From positions 1 through 44,190 of the forward strand of contig SOET01000036.1 in assembly GCA_021646465.1 (NCBI GenBank): a stretch of 44,190 bases of DNA. The letters are read 5' to 3'. This DNA comes from Candidatus Kuenenia hertensis. GTDB lineage: Bacteria > Planctomycetota > Brocadiia > Brocadiales > Brocadiaceae. The notes under the pieces are model-generated. The model made no database searches. It had not been told where the DNA came from and was given only the letters and a program-made list of their open reading frames with translations. Made by a program: the position numbers and the translations under genes. This document shows, in pieces, positions 33,127-43,000 of the stretch (its first letter is position 1; each line of letters begins with the position of its first letter).

Positions 33127-33507
33127 TCACTTTTGATACCATTTTCCGTTTTGATCCTGCAGCCAGTCTCCCTTTAACGCTTTTTTCGCAATCTGCAATG
33201 CCCTGCGCCGTCCTACCTGTTCAGTACTTGCGCCTTCTTTTTCCGCTATGGAGGCATACACTTTCTTTCTATCTTCATTTTCCGCATCGATTACTTCCTC
33301 TTTTTCACGGCTTGTACCCATAAACTGTAAATATCCCTTGTTATCTTCACCAATAATTCCCTTCGACTTTAATTCGACTATGATAGGAAGGCGTTTTTCC
33401 ATTTGCCCTTTTATTGTATAGATATCATTGGCAAAAGTTGTACTATTGGTGAGAAATATTCCGGCACATAAAATAAATAAAAATGTTGCAAAAATATTTG
33501 ATTTCAT
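33127..33507 (-). CDS. ydbL: YdbL family periplasmic protein (DUF1318)
   Basis: This 126-aa exported protein has a signal peptide (MKSNIFATFLFILCAGIFLT, cleavage near TFA) and the DUF1318 pattern: a first helix with MEKRLPIIVELKSKGIIGED, then NKGYLQFMG, VIDAENEDRKKVYASIAEKE and the end GDWLQDQNGKWYQK. In E. coli YdbL is the periplasmic partner of YdbH and YnbE, which together link the two membranes. The same order is kept here. AAGGAG lies 9 nt before the ATG. Confidence 0.88.
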   Translation of the reverse strand: MKSNIFATFLFILCAGIFLTNSTTFANDIYTIKGQMEKRLPIIVELKSKGIIGEDNKGYLQFMGTSREKEEVIDAENEDRKKVYASIAEKEGASTEQVGRRRALQIAKKALKGDWLQDQNGKWYQK

Positions 33508-33549
33508 CTGTTTTTCTCCTTACGACAAAAATTTCCTATCAACATAAAA

Positions 33550-33783
33550 CTATTGGGCTGGCTGCTCCGCATCCTCTGCATCGGAAGTCTCGATTTCCCC
33601 GCCGAGTGTTTTGGCTGCCTCATCCAGATTGCCAAAGAAATTTTCAAGTTCTTTATCTATCCGAATATTCAAATCAATGGTAATTTGCATCGGTTTAACT
33701 TCGACTTCCACTTTATGTTCCGTTTTACATCCCTGTAAAATGAGAAAAAACAACATACACAAAACTATACTATTTTGCTTCAT
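33550..33783 (-). CDS. ynbE: YnbE-like outer membrane lipoprotein
   Basis: This 77-aa lipoprotein has a lipobox ending LILQGC (lipidated Cys19; Gln at -2 is uncommon). The short mature part KVEVEVKPMQITIDLNIRID resembles the YnbE core, which adds beta strands to the C-terminal end of YdbH and caps the bridge at the outer membrane. After residue 50 comes an acidic tail (ETSDAEDAEQPAQ) that is longer than in E. coli YnbE. AAGGAG supports the start. It stands between ydbH and ydbL. Confidence 0.82.
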   Translation of the reverse strand: MKQNSIVLCMLFFLILQGCKTEHKVEVEVKPMQITIDLNIRIDKELENFFGNLDEAAKTLGGEIETSDAEDAEQPAQ

Positions 33784-33879
33784 CTGTTGCTCCTTAACAG
33801 TAATTCCTTACGAACGTATTGATATAGTCAAACAAATCTGGTTTTAGACTTTTTGAAAAACAGGTTTATAGATTTATTT

Positions 33880-33966
33880 GACAAAACACCCCCCCCAGAC
33901 CCCTCTTAATAGAGGGGAGAAAAGGCAAGTCCCCTCTATCAAGAGGGGGTTTAGGGGTGTGTTATT
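33880..33966. repeat. Palindromic repeat element between ydbH and ynbE
   Basis: The left arm (33880-33918) and right arm (33930-33966) are inverted copies about 36 nt long with a few mismatches. Each arm has its own smaller hairpin, CCCCTCT/AGAGGGG (33900-33917 and 33931-33948). A run of eight C lies at 33889-33896. A half copy is at 12-60. It resembles a small MITE- or REP-like element. Confidence 0.7.
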
Positions 33967-33990
33967 AATTATACCGAATAGAATACATTT

Positions 33991-36522
33991 TTATTGGGAT
34001 TTTAATAAATCACTAAACCCTGTACCATAGTGTAACATTTCATCGAGGGGTAATGTAAAGTTAAAATTAAAAAGTATTCCCTGGAAATGTGCCCGTGGTG
34101 TTCCTTCTGTTTTAACCAGACCGGATTCCTTCGAGTAGGTAAAAGGCAGTAAGCCAACAGGCCTTCCCTCCATCTGTAAATGAACATGGAGGTTTTCCTC
34201 CCTGCTTGATAATGAAAGCTTTGCCCAATCATATTGGAAGTTTTTCAGGGCTTCGTGTGCAATTTGCGTTTGTATTCCCTGTTGTATACCAGCGGCGCCG
34301 GGTATAAGTGTTTCTGTATCAAACCGAACAATACCACCCTCACCGGGAGTAGAATAAAGGAAACCGTCGGTAATTTTTATTTTTCCGTTTTCATAACTAA
34401 TTGGCAACCTGCCATTTACTGACCCCTCACCCTCTGCAGATGCAAGGTGAAACTGTCTTAAAATTGCCGCCAGTTTCAGACGGTCGCAGTAACAGATAAT
34501 ATCAAAGCCTTCAATCCCTGATTTTAAACGGAGTCCATGTGTGTAGACATTCCCACCGCACCAGGAAAAACTACTCTTTTTAAGAAAAAAAGAAGAGGGG
34601 GATTCAATCTGAAAAGCAACATCTCCTGCATTTACTTCTATATCTCCCCAGGTAAAACGCTGAAATTTCAGCGTTTGGTCAGGGTCGCTGCGGAAGTTTA
34701 ATAAATCACGCAGTGTAAGCTTAAGTTCAGATCCTTCCATAGCCATTTTTATTTCGGGAGCAATTATATTCGCACCGCCCAATCCAACCATACCTGTGCT
34801 TGTTATATTTCCTCCATTAAAATCCCACTTTCCTTTGGCAGTAACGATTCCCTCAAAAAATATGTCCCCCAATTGTTCTGCCACAAGAGGTAATTTACAT
34901 TGTATAGCTTTTTCCTGTTCACCGGAATTAAACTCGCCTTTCAAAACAAGTGTATTTTTATCACTCAAACCAATCAGATTTGTAAAATTAATATTTAAAC
35001 CGGGGAAAACACTTTTTAACAATCCTGCGATATAAAGGTTTTTGCCCTTTTGATATGGTGTTGCAGTAATTGTTCCAATATTTATGCCGGAATAGTTTAT
35101 TGCATTAATAACGAAATAGCGGTCTTTAGCATCTCTGACATTAATGTATTCATCCCCAAGAGAAGGAAATGGCCATTGAAGGGGGATTTTGGCCTCTATC
35201 TTCTTCGCATGAAAATCGTTCGAGGCAAATTCCGCATTAGATATCTGTACAAAGGTGTTTATAGAAGGTGCATCAAGCTTGTTCAGTGTTCCGCTTCCCT
35301 CCAATGATACATGAGGAATTACTATATACATGTTATTTCCTTTATACACAACAGAGGAAAAATTTACCGCAAATTGTAAAGCACCGCTGGCATCCAATCC
35401 TTCTCCCTGTATTGAAATCTCTTTTGGAGAAATGCTCATCATTTCGGTTCTCCGGGAAAAATCCAGAGGATGAGGTGTTCCGGGAGAGTTCAGGGAAAAA
35501 CACCACATCTCTCCCTGTTTTTCTCCTTTTAAAAAAAATGGCAGCAATACAGATTGATTAAGCTTTGCATCAAAACGGGAATCGTTGTTTATTAAATCTT
35601 TGTTAAAAAGCATATTAATGCTTCCTTCTGCATTCAGAGTATCTTTGCTTATGTTCACCGCAAGGATTGCATCATGATGCATTGATAATTCAAAGGGGAA
35701 AGGCGATCTCACACAAAACCGGTTAAAGTGCAATCGAAGGAGATTCCTTGTTCCTGTAACAGTTATTGTCAGCGGAACATCTTTTGAAGAATTCCGAAAT
35801 TGTATGTCATCATAGCGAATGTCCATATCGGTAAGATTAAGTTGTGATTCAAAAGTACCGGTTGTAAAGTCATACTCTGCAAAAGCATGTATCTGAGATT
35901 TTATTTTTACTCCCGGGAAAATATCTGCAAGTTGTGGGTCTAACCAGCAGTGCAGTTTGTAGCCAGAAGGTTGTTCTTCCTTTTCCTTAAAAACGGGATG
36001 CATCTTTATCCTGAAAGGGATATAAAAATCTTCGTCCCCTGATTTCAGAAGAATTACAGCATTCCGTATTTCGATTTCTCCGATGCTGATGTGGATTTTT
36101 TGAGGAGTCTTTTGTTGCTTGCGGTCTGTATTTGAAGGGTTTCCGAATAGGTAGCCGAGATCTATTCCGGGAATACTAAGTTTGCCGTCCTTAAACTCCG
36201 CCCTTATTTCGACACCGCTGATTATTATTCGTTTTATATGCTTTTTTATTAAGGACGGCAAAGAATAATCAAGGCGTATAGAATCAAGGAAGACAGACGG
36301 GCATTCCTGATTTCCCAGGCAAAGAGATGTTACGTCTAATCCGGTAAAACCAAATTTTCTGACGTCACAGATTGAGTGTTCGCATCCTGTTTTTTCAAGT
36401 ATACCAGGAAGAACTTTCCTTTCCAAAAAAACAGGAACTGAAAAGTAAATGCCGCACAGCAGGAAAAAAATTATGCAACCAATAGAGAAGAAACGTGTTG
36501 CAATAATCTTAAAACGAGACAT
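33991..36522 (-). CDS. ydbH: YdbH-like AsmA-type intermembrane transport protein
   Basis: This 843-aa protein is close in length to E. coli YdbH (about 880). One N-terminal membrane helix (about 12-32, GCIIFFLLCGIYFSVPVFLE) anchors it in the inner membrane. The rest is a long series of beta strands, typical of the AsmA-like bridge that carries phospholipids to the outer membrane. The C-terminal part (GEGSVNGRLPISYENGKIKI and VHLQMEGRPVGLLPF) corresponds to the conserved dicarboxylate-transport-like domain of the family. AAAGGG precedes the ATG. It begins 36 nt after the pyruvate carboxylase stop and is followed by ynbE and ydbL; a palindromic repeat interrupts the spacing to ynbE. Confidence 0.87.
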   Translation of the reverse strand: MSRFKIIATRFFSIGCIIFFLLCGIYFSVPVFLERKVLPGILEKTGCEHSICDVRKFGFTGLDVTSLCLGNQECPSVFLDSIRLDYSLPSLIKKHIKRIIISGVEIRAEFKDGKLSIPGIDLGYLFGNPSNTDRKQQKTPQKIHISIGEIEIRNAVILLKSGDEDFYIPFRIKMHPVFKEKEEQPSGYKLHCWLDPQLADIFPGVKIKSQIHAFAEYDFTTGTFESQLNLTDMDIRYDDIQFRNSSKDVPLTITVTGTRNLLRLHFNRFCVRSPFPFELSMHHDAILAVNISKDTLNAEGSINMLFNKDLINNDSRFDAKLNQSVLLPFFLKGEKQGEMWCFSLNSPGTPHPLDFSRRTEMMSISPKEISIQGEGLDASGALQFAVNFSSVVYKGNNMYIVIPHVSLEGSGTLNKLDAPSINTFVQISNAEFASNDFHAKKIEAKIPLQWPFPSLGDEYINVRDAKDRYFVINAINYSGINIGTITATPYQKGKNLYIAGLLKSVFPGLNINFTNLIGLSDKNTLVLKGEFNSGEQEKAIQCKLPLVAEQLGDIFFEGIVTAKGKWDFNGGNITSTGMVGLGGANIIAPEIKMAMEGSELKLTLRDLLNFRSDPDQTLKFQRFTWGDIEVNAGDVAFQIESPSSFFLKKSSFSWCGGNVYTHGLRLKSGIEGFDIICYCDRLKLAAILRQFHLASAEGEGSVNGRLPISYENGKIKITDGFLYSTPGEGGIVRFDTETLIPGAAGIQQGIQTQIAHEALKNFQYDWAKLSLSSREENLHVHLQMEGRPVGLLPFTYSKESGLVKTEGTPRAHFQGILFNFNFTLPLDEMLHYGTGFSDLLKSQ

Positions 36523-36558
36523 ATTTACAGCCCTTTCTCGTCTTATGTTGTCTTTTTA

Positions 36559-39500
36559 TTACTTGTAAACAACCAGCAGATCTCCGGCCTCGACACTATC
36601 TTTTGGCTTCACCAGAATCTGACCAATTTCTCCGTCATGCTCGGCATAAATGGTAGCTTCCATCTTCATTGCCTCCATAATCAGGAGCGGATCGTTCTTA
36701 ACAACCTTATCACCAGCGGTAATCTTTACTTTGACTACCATACCTGGCATGGGGGCGCCGACATGTTTGAGATTCCCCTCCTCTATCCTGGGTCGCCTGG
36801 TTATTAACGCGGCAACTTTACGGTTGGCAATAACAACTTCACGCGGTTGTCCGTTCAGTTCAAAGAATACGGTGCAGTTTCCATCCTCATTTGCCGGACT
36901 TATTGCCACCAATTTTAAAATCAATGTTTTTCCTTCTTCAATGTCAATGGAGATTTCTTCATGCATGGGGAGTCCGTAAAAAAACACATCCGTAGGTATG
37001 ACAGAGACATCCTCGTATTTCTTTCTATGTTCTGCATATTGAAGGAATACGGCCGGATACATTAAATAGGACATGAGTTCTTCGTTCGTGATGGTTCTGT
37101 AGATACGGGTCTCAACTTCTTCTTTTTCCTCCTCAAGATTCACGGGAGGCAGATTAGCACCAGGTCTTTCCGTAAAAGCAGGAGCTCCGCGCAAAATTTT
37201 ATACTGTACTTCTTTCGGGAAACCTCCCGTCGGTTGGCCAAGGCGACCTTCAAAAAATTCAACAACAGAGGTAGGAAATGAAATATCCCTGTCTTTGCTG
37301 AGGATATCCTGCGCCTTCATATTATTAGTAACCAGAAAAAGCGTCATATCTCCTACCACCTTTGAAGAAGGAGTTACTTTTACAATATCACCAAAAATCT
37401 GATTGACGTCCGCGTAAACATCCGTAATTTCATGCCACCGGTGTGCCAGACCCATGGAATGCGCCTGCTGGAAAAGATTGGTAAACTGTCCTCCTGGTAT
37501 TTCATGATGATATACCTCTGCAGTGCTTGCCTTTTGAATGGATTCAAATGGCGCATAATACTCTCTGATCACTTCCCAGTAATCCGAAAGTAATCCCAGG
37601 GCTTTAAAGTCCATGCCCGTGTTACGTTCATGAAAGCGCATCACCTCTACCAAAGTATTCAGATTAGGCTGAGACGTTAATCCGGAAAGGGGGGCTATAG
37701 ACGCATCCACAATATCCACATCAGCTTCCGCAGCTTTTATAAGGGTGGCAATCTGACCTCCCGAAGTGTCATGCGTATGCAAATGTATGGGAATGCTTAT
37801 TTCCGACTTCAGGGCACGAACAAGTTCGTAAGCAGCATAAGGTTTCAAAAGCCCCGCCATGTCTTTTATTGCCAGAATATGCGCTCCCAGTTTTTCCAGT
37901 TCTTTTGCCATTTTTACATAATAGTCAAGGGTGTATTTTGTTCGTTTGGAATCCTGTATATCGCCGGTATAACATATCGCCGCCTCGCATAAGGCCCCTG
38001 TTTCCAGAACAGCGTCCATTGCCACTTTCATATTTTCCACCCAGTTAAGAGAGTCGAAGACGCGAAACACGTCTATCCCGCTTTCAGCCACCTGCCTGAT
38101 AAACGCCTTGACAACATTATCGGGATAGTTTGTATACCCTACTCCGTTAGAAGCCCTGAGCAGCATTTGAAAGAGTATATTGGGCGTAAGCCGGCGCATG
38201 GAACGCAAACGTTCCCACGGACACTCCGTGAGAAACCTCATCGCCGTATCAAATGTAGCTCCTCCCCACATTTCAAGCGAGAAAAAATCAGCATGATTCC
38301 GGGAATAAACCTCGGAAATTTTCAGCATGTCTATGGTTCTCATGCGGGTCGCGAGCAGTGACTGATGAGCATCGCGAAATGTTGTGTCCGTCAGCAATAG
38401 TCTTTTTTCGTCACGAACATACCGGGCAAATTTTGCCGCTCCCATTTCACGCAGCAAATCACGGGTCCCCTTTGGCCTGGATTTTTTATGATCAATAGAA
38501 GGTACCGGTGCTTTGCGGCGGCATATTGATTTAGGTACTTCCTTAATGAGAGGATGGCCGTTGACAAGAACGTCCCCTATAAAACGCATGATAAGAGTAG
38601 CACGATCCCTGCGACGGGAAAAACGGAAAAGGTCCTGATTTTCATCAATAAAATTTGTAGTGCACTTTCCTTTCAGGATGTCCTTATGGTTGACAAGATT
38701 GATAAGAAAAGGAATATTGGTCTTTACACCACGAATCCTGAATTCATCCAAGGCCCTGTCCATGCGGCTCACTGCATCCTCAAAACAAATTCCAAATGCC
38801 GTGACTTTCACAAGCAGCGAATCGTAATAAGGGGTAACAATTGCCCCGGAGAAGGCGGTTCCTGCATCCAGACGAATACCCATTCCACCGGCAGAACGGT
38901 AGTGTTGAATACGGCCATAGTCGGGAATAAACTTATTGGACGGATCTTCCGTGGTAATCCGGCATTGAAAGGCTGTACCTTTAATTTGGATCGATTCCTG
39001 GTTCGGGATGCGAATTTCCGGAGAGTGAAGGGGATACCCTTTGCTGATCAATATCTGTCTTTTGACAAGATCAATACCGGTTATCGCTTCCGTAACGGTG
39101 TGTTCGACCTGAATCCTTGGGTTTATTTCAATAAAATAAAATTTGTTCGTTTCCGTATCGAGAAGAAATTCGACCGTTCCGGCATTATCATATTGTACCG
39201 ATTTACATATTTTTACGGCTGCGTCACAAATATTATGCCTGACAACCGCATCGAGATTCTGTGCAGGTGCTATCTCAATAACTTTCTGATGACGTCTTTG
39301 AAGAGAACAATCGCGTTCATAGAGGTGCACAATATTACCGTGTTTGTCACCAAGAATTTGTACCTCGATGTGTCGCGCTTTTTCAATGTATTTTTCTATG
39401 AAACATTCATCGGAACCAAAGGCGGTCATGGACTCCCGCTGTGCCTCGCTGAGGCGGCTAATTAATTCCGACTCGCTGCGGACAACACGCATTCCCCGTC

Positions 39501-40008
39501 CACCCCCTCCATGGGCAGCCTTAATGATTACCGGATACCCCAGTTCTTTGCAAAAGGCTACGGCTTCATCCGGACTCTTAACGGGGGACTTGTTTCCCGA
39601 AAGGATGGGAACCTGTGCCTGGTCGGCAATCTGCCTTGCAGAGGTCTTGTTGCCAAGCAGGGTAAGAATTTCCGGACGCGGGCCTATAAAGGTAGTATCC
39701 GCATTTTCACAGGCACGGGCAAAGTCCGCATTTTCAGAAAGAAATCCGTAACCAGGATGTATAGCGTCAACTTCCTTGTCTCTGGCAAGTTGAATGATTC
39801 CGTCAATATCCAGATACGCTTTAACCGGATTTTTTCCTGTACCTATCTGATACGCTTCGTCTGCTTTAAACCTATGAAGCGCGAAACGGTCTTCATGTGA
39901 ATATATCGCTACAGTCCTTATGCCGAGTTCATGCGCCGCCCGGCATACCCGTATCGCAATTTCACTGCGGTTGGCAACGAGTAATTTTTTAAATTTCCTG
40001 ATTTCCAT
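36559..40008 (-). CDS. pyc: Pyruvate carboxylase, single-chain
   Basis: This biotin enzyme makes oxaloacetate from pyruvate and bicarbonate. It has 1149 aa from the ATG at 40008 (MEIRKFKKLLVANRSEIAIR); an earlier TTG at 40038 is less likely. Biotin carboxylase, about 1-455: ATP-grasp loop AAHGGGGRGMR and FIEINPRIQVEHT. Carboxyltransferase, about 520-810: LLTDTTFRDAHQSLLATRMR, the lysine in AIKDMAGLL and the metal site HLHTHDTSG. The C-terminal carrier domain ends with MEAMKM, whose Lys holds biotin. All parts are present and the length is normal. The gene follows the 5-oxoprolinase by 33 nt. It could supply oxaloacetate to the decarboxylase encoded at 4.3-6.3 kb. Confidence 0.95.
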   Translation of the reverse strand: MEIRKFKKLLVANRSEIAIRVCRAAHELGIRTVAIYSHEDRFALHRFKADEAYQIGTGKNPVKAYLDIDGIIQLARDKEVDAIHPGYGFLSENADFARACENADTTFIGPRPEILTLLGNKTSARQIADQAQVPILSGNKSPVKSPDEAVAFCKELGYPVIIKAAHGGGGRGMRVVRSESELISRLSEAQRESMTAFGSDECFIEKYIEKARHIEVQILGDKHGNIVHLYERDCSLQRRHQKVIEIAPAQNLDAVVRHNICDAAVKICKSVQYDNAGTVEFLLDTETNKFYFIEINPRIQVEHTVTEAITGIDLVKRQILISKGYPLHSPEIRIPNQESIQIKGTAFQCRITTEDPSNKFIPDYGRIQHYRSAGGMGIRLDAGTAFSGAIVTPYYDSLLVKVTAFGICFEDAVSRMDRALDEFRIRGVKTNIPFLINLVNHKDILKGKCTTNFIDENQDLFRFSRRRDRATLIMRFIGDVLVNGHPLIKEVPKSICRRKAPVPSIDHKKSRPKGTRDLLREMGAAKFARYVRDEKRLLLTDTTFRDAHQSLLATRMRTIDMLKISEVYSRNHADFFSLEMWGGATFDTAMRFLTECPWERLRSMRRLTPNILFQMLLRASNGVGYTNYPDNVVKAFIRQVAESGIDVFRVFDSLNWVENMKVAMDAVLETGALCEAAICYTGDIQDSKRTKYTLDYYVKMAKELEKLGAHILAIKDMAGLLKPYAAYELVRALKSEISIPIHLHTHDTSGGQIATLIKAAEADVDIVDASIAPLSGLTSQPNLNTLVEVMRFHERNTGMDFKALGLLSDYWEVIREYYAPFESIQKASTAEVYHHEIPGGQFTNLFQQAHSMGLAHRWHEITDVYADVNQIFGDIVKVTPSSKVVGDMTLFLVTNNMKAQDILSKDRDISFPTSVVEFFEGRLGQPTGGFPKEVQYKILRGAPAFTERPGANLPPVNLEEEKEEVETRIYRTITNEELMSYLMYPAVFLQYAEHRKKYEDVSVIPTDVFFYGLPMHEEISIDIEEGKTLILKLVAISPANEDGNCTVFFELNGQPREVVIANRKVAALITRRPRIEEGNLKHVGAPMPGMVVKVKITAGDKVVKNDPLLIMEAMKMEATIYAEHDGEIGQILVKPKDSVEAGDLLVVYK

Positions 40009-40041
40009 AAGACATAAAATAAACACTATTTTTATCAATAA

Positions 40042-43000
40042 TCAACATATTTTACCATATCCCCCGCCGCCTGGTGTTTCTATACGAATTCTATCTCCCT
40101 GATTCATTTTTATCTCGTTCTTTCCCCCAAGATTGAATATTCCCCCGTTTTTTTGCAGAAAAATATTTTTTCCTTTTGCTCCGTTTTCCCCGCCATTCAT
40201 ACCATAAGGCGCAAATACCCTGCGTTCTGAAAGTATGGCTGCGTTGAACTCTTCTCTTGCTTCTATCTCACGTACCAAACCATCTCCCCCTCGAAACAAG
40301 CCTTTGCCTCCCGAATTTTTTCTCAGGGAGAATTCACGCAACTGAACCGGATAGCGAAACTCCAGTATTTCAGGGTCGGTAATTCTGGTGTTTGTCATAT
40401 GAGTATGAACCCCTGACTGTCCATGCCAGCTTGCTCCCGCCCCGGCACCTCCGCCAATCGTTTCATAATAGCTGATCCGTTCATTACCAAAGGTAAGATT
40501 GTTCATGCATCCCTGTGATGCCGCCACTACCCCAAAGGCCTTGAAGATAACGTCAACAATTCTTTGCGAAGTCAGAACATTGCCTCCCGCGACTGCCGCC
40601 TCGGATGATGGAGAAAGAAGAGTACCGTCTGGTATTTTTATGGTAATCGGATTTAAAAACCCCTGGTTGAGGGGGATGTCTTTTTCAATCAGACACCGCA
40701 GTGTGTAAATAATTGCTGAAATGGTAATTGCTCTCGGAGCATTCCAGTTCGCAAAAACCTGCGCACCTGTTTCACTAAAATCAAAGAGAGTGTTCCCGTT
40801 TTCACGATTAATTGTTATGGCCAGGCGGATCGGGGAACCATCATCCATGTAATCCACCGCCTTAAGAACTACTGACTTGTTTAATCCCTTTTTACGTGAC
40901 AGGCCCTTGAACATTTCTCTCACCACTTTTTCCGCATTGTCCTGTATATACTGCATATAGATTTGAGTCGTTTTTAAAGTATATTTTTGTGCCATTTCCT
41001 GCAGGAGATTCGCTCCCTTTTGATTCGCCGCTATCTGTGCCTGCAGGTCGGAGATATTATCTTCAAGACGCCTGCTGCCCTTTAACAATTCCCGGATTCC
41101 CTCTTCCTGGAATGTTCCCCGCGTAACCAGTTTGAAGGATTGTATACAAACGCCTTCTTCTCCGAGCATGCGCGAAAAAGGAGGCATGGAACCGGGAGAA
41201 ATGCCCCCGATATCAGCATGATGCCCCCTTGACGCTACATAAAATGCAATTTTATTTTGAATCCATACGGGAGTAATCACTGTTATGTCCGGCAAATGCG
41301 TTCCCCCGATAACAGGATGGTTTGTCACAAACACATCTCCTTTTTTCATGCCGGAATGATGCATCCGTATTTGCGCCTTTACCGCTTCACCCATTGAACC
41401 AAGATGGACGGGAATGTGAGGTGCGTTTGCTACCAAATTGCCGCTGCGGTCAAAGACAGCGCATGAAAAATCCAACCGTTCCTTGATATTGGTGGAAATT
41501 GCCGTCCGCTGGAGTGTTCTCCCCATTTGTTCTGCAATGGACATAAACATATTACTGAATACGGAAAGATTCACCGGGTCTATCTTTGTGCCGATGACGT
41601 TTTTTTTCGCCGATTTTATTGTAATTTCCACATCCCCGTATTCCGTAATCGTTGCCGTGCAATCCGGTTCGACAATAATCGTGGAGGTATCACTTAAAAT
41701 AATGGCAGGTCCTGAGATTTTACATGAAGACCCCAATGTCTCTAAAAAATAGATGGGCGTCTCGTACCAGCATCCATCGAAATAACAACGCGTCGTTGTT
41801 TCAAAGTTGACCTTCCTGGTTTGTTTCTTTATTTTGGAGCGTTTTATATGCGTTGACATTCCGATCGCACGCACCCGGAGGTCATCAACTACTATTTCTC
41901 TCGAAACCGGACAAAAACCAAATTCCCGGAAATATTCATTTTTAAACACGCGGTCATAGTGCATATCGTGCGGTTGCGGAATCATCAGACTCGTATCCGT
42001 TCCCTCATAACGCATACTCAGAAAAAATTGTAGGGTAATGTGCTGTTTACGGAATCCATACCCCTGTAATTGTTTCTGCGCCAGATTTGCAAGCCTGCGG
42101 AGTTGTTTCAGCAATGAGGGCAGTTTTTCTGCACTATACATCGCATTTGAAGGGGTCTGTTTTTCGATTACAACGTCCGCAAACCCCATCCCATATGCGG
42201 AAAGGATACCGGCAAACCGGTGTATAAAAATTTTAGAAATACCCAGCTTTTTCGCTATGGAACACGCATGCTGACCTCCCGCTCCGCCAAACGTTGCAAG
42301 GATATGTTCTTTGAGGTTATATCCTCTCATGATGGAAATTTCCCGAATTGCCCGCGCCATTATTTCATTCGCGACATTGATAAAACCGGACGCCACTTCT
42401 TCAACGGTCAGAGAGGTTTTACCATAATCCTTATAATAATTGTTCACTTCCCGTGTAAGTTTCTCAAAGGCCATTTCCGTAGCTTTTTTATCCAGGGGAA
42501 GATCATGATTTTTCCCGAATATTTTGGGGAAGTAATCGGGATGCAATCGTCCCAGAAGCAGATTGGCGTCGGTAATAGACAAAAAGCCTTTTTTTCGGTA
42601 GCACATGGGTCCGGGGTCTGCCCCGACGGATTCAGGGCCGACAACAAACATGCCCTCCTGAAAAAAAAGACGTGAACCCCCTCCGGCGGCGACCGTTTTT
42701 ATGAACATTTGCGGGGCCTGGATCGAAATGCCCGCGGTTTCCGTTTCATGAATTAATTCATATTCTCCGGCAAAACGGGAAACATCCGTTGAGGTGCCCC
42801 CCATATCAAATCCGATCACCGGCTGCTTTTTATCCTGCTGGCAGGTGGTCATTGCATATCCCACAACTCCCCCCGCAGGGCCTGATAATATGGCGTTGCA
42901 TCCGCGAAATTGTTTCGCATAGCTGAGGCCCCCGTCGGACTGCATAAAAAGCAACTGCGAATTACGCAATTCCCCGGAAAAACCGGAATGAAAGCTGTCC

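Noticed and set aside
33889-33896. Run of eight C as a phase-variation tract
   Set aside because: It lies between genes within a repeat element, not at a promoter or in a reading frame; a sequencing-length error is also possible.
38554-39465. 303-codon open frame antisense to pyruvate carboxylase
   Set aside because: It lies wholly opposite a well-conserved domain, has no recognisable motif and reflects third-position bias of the real gene.
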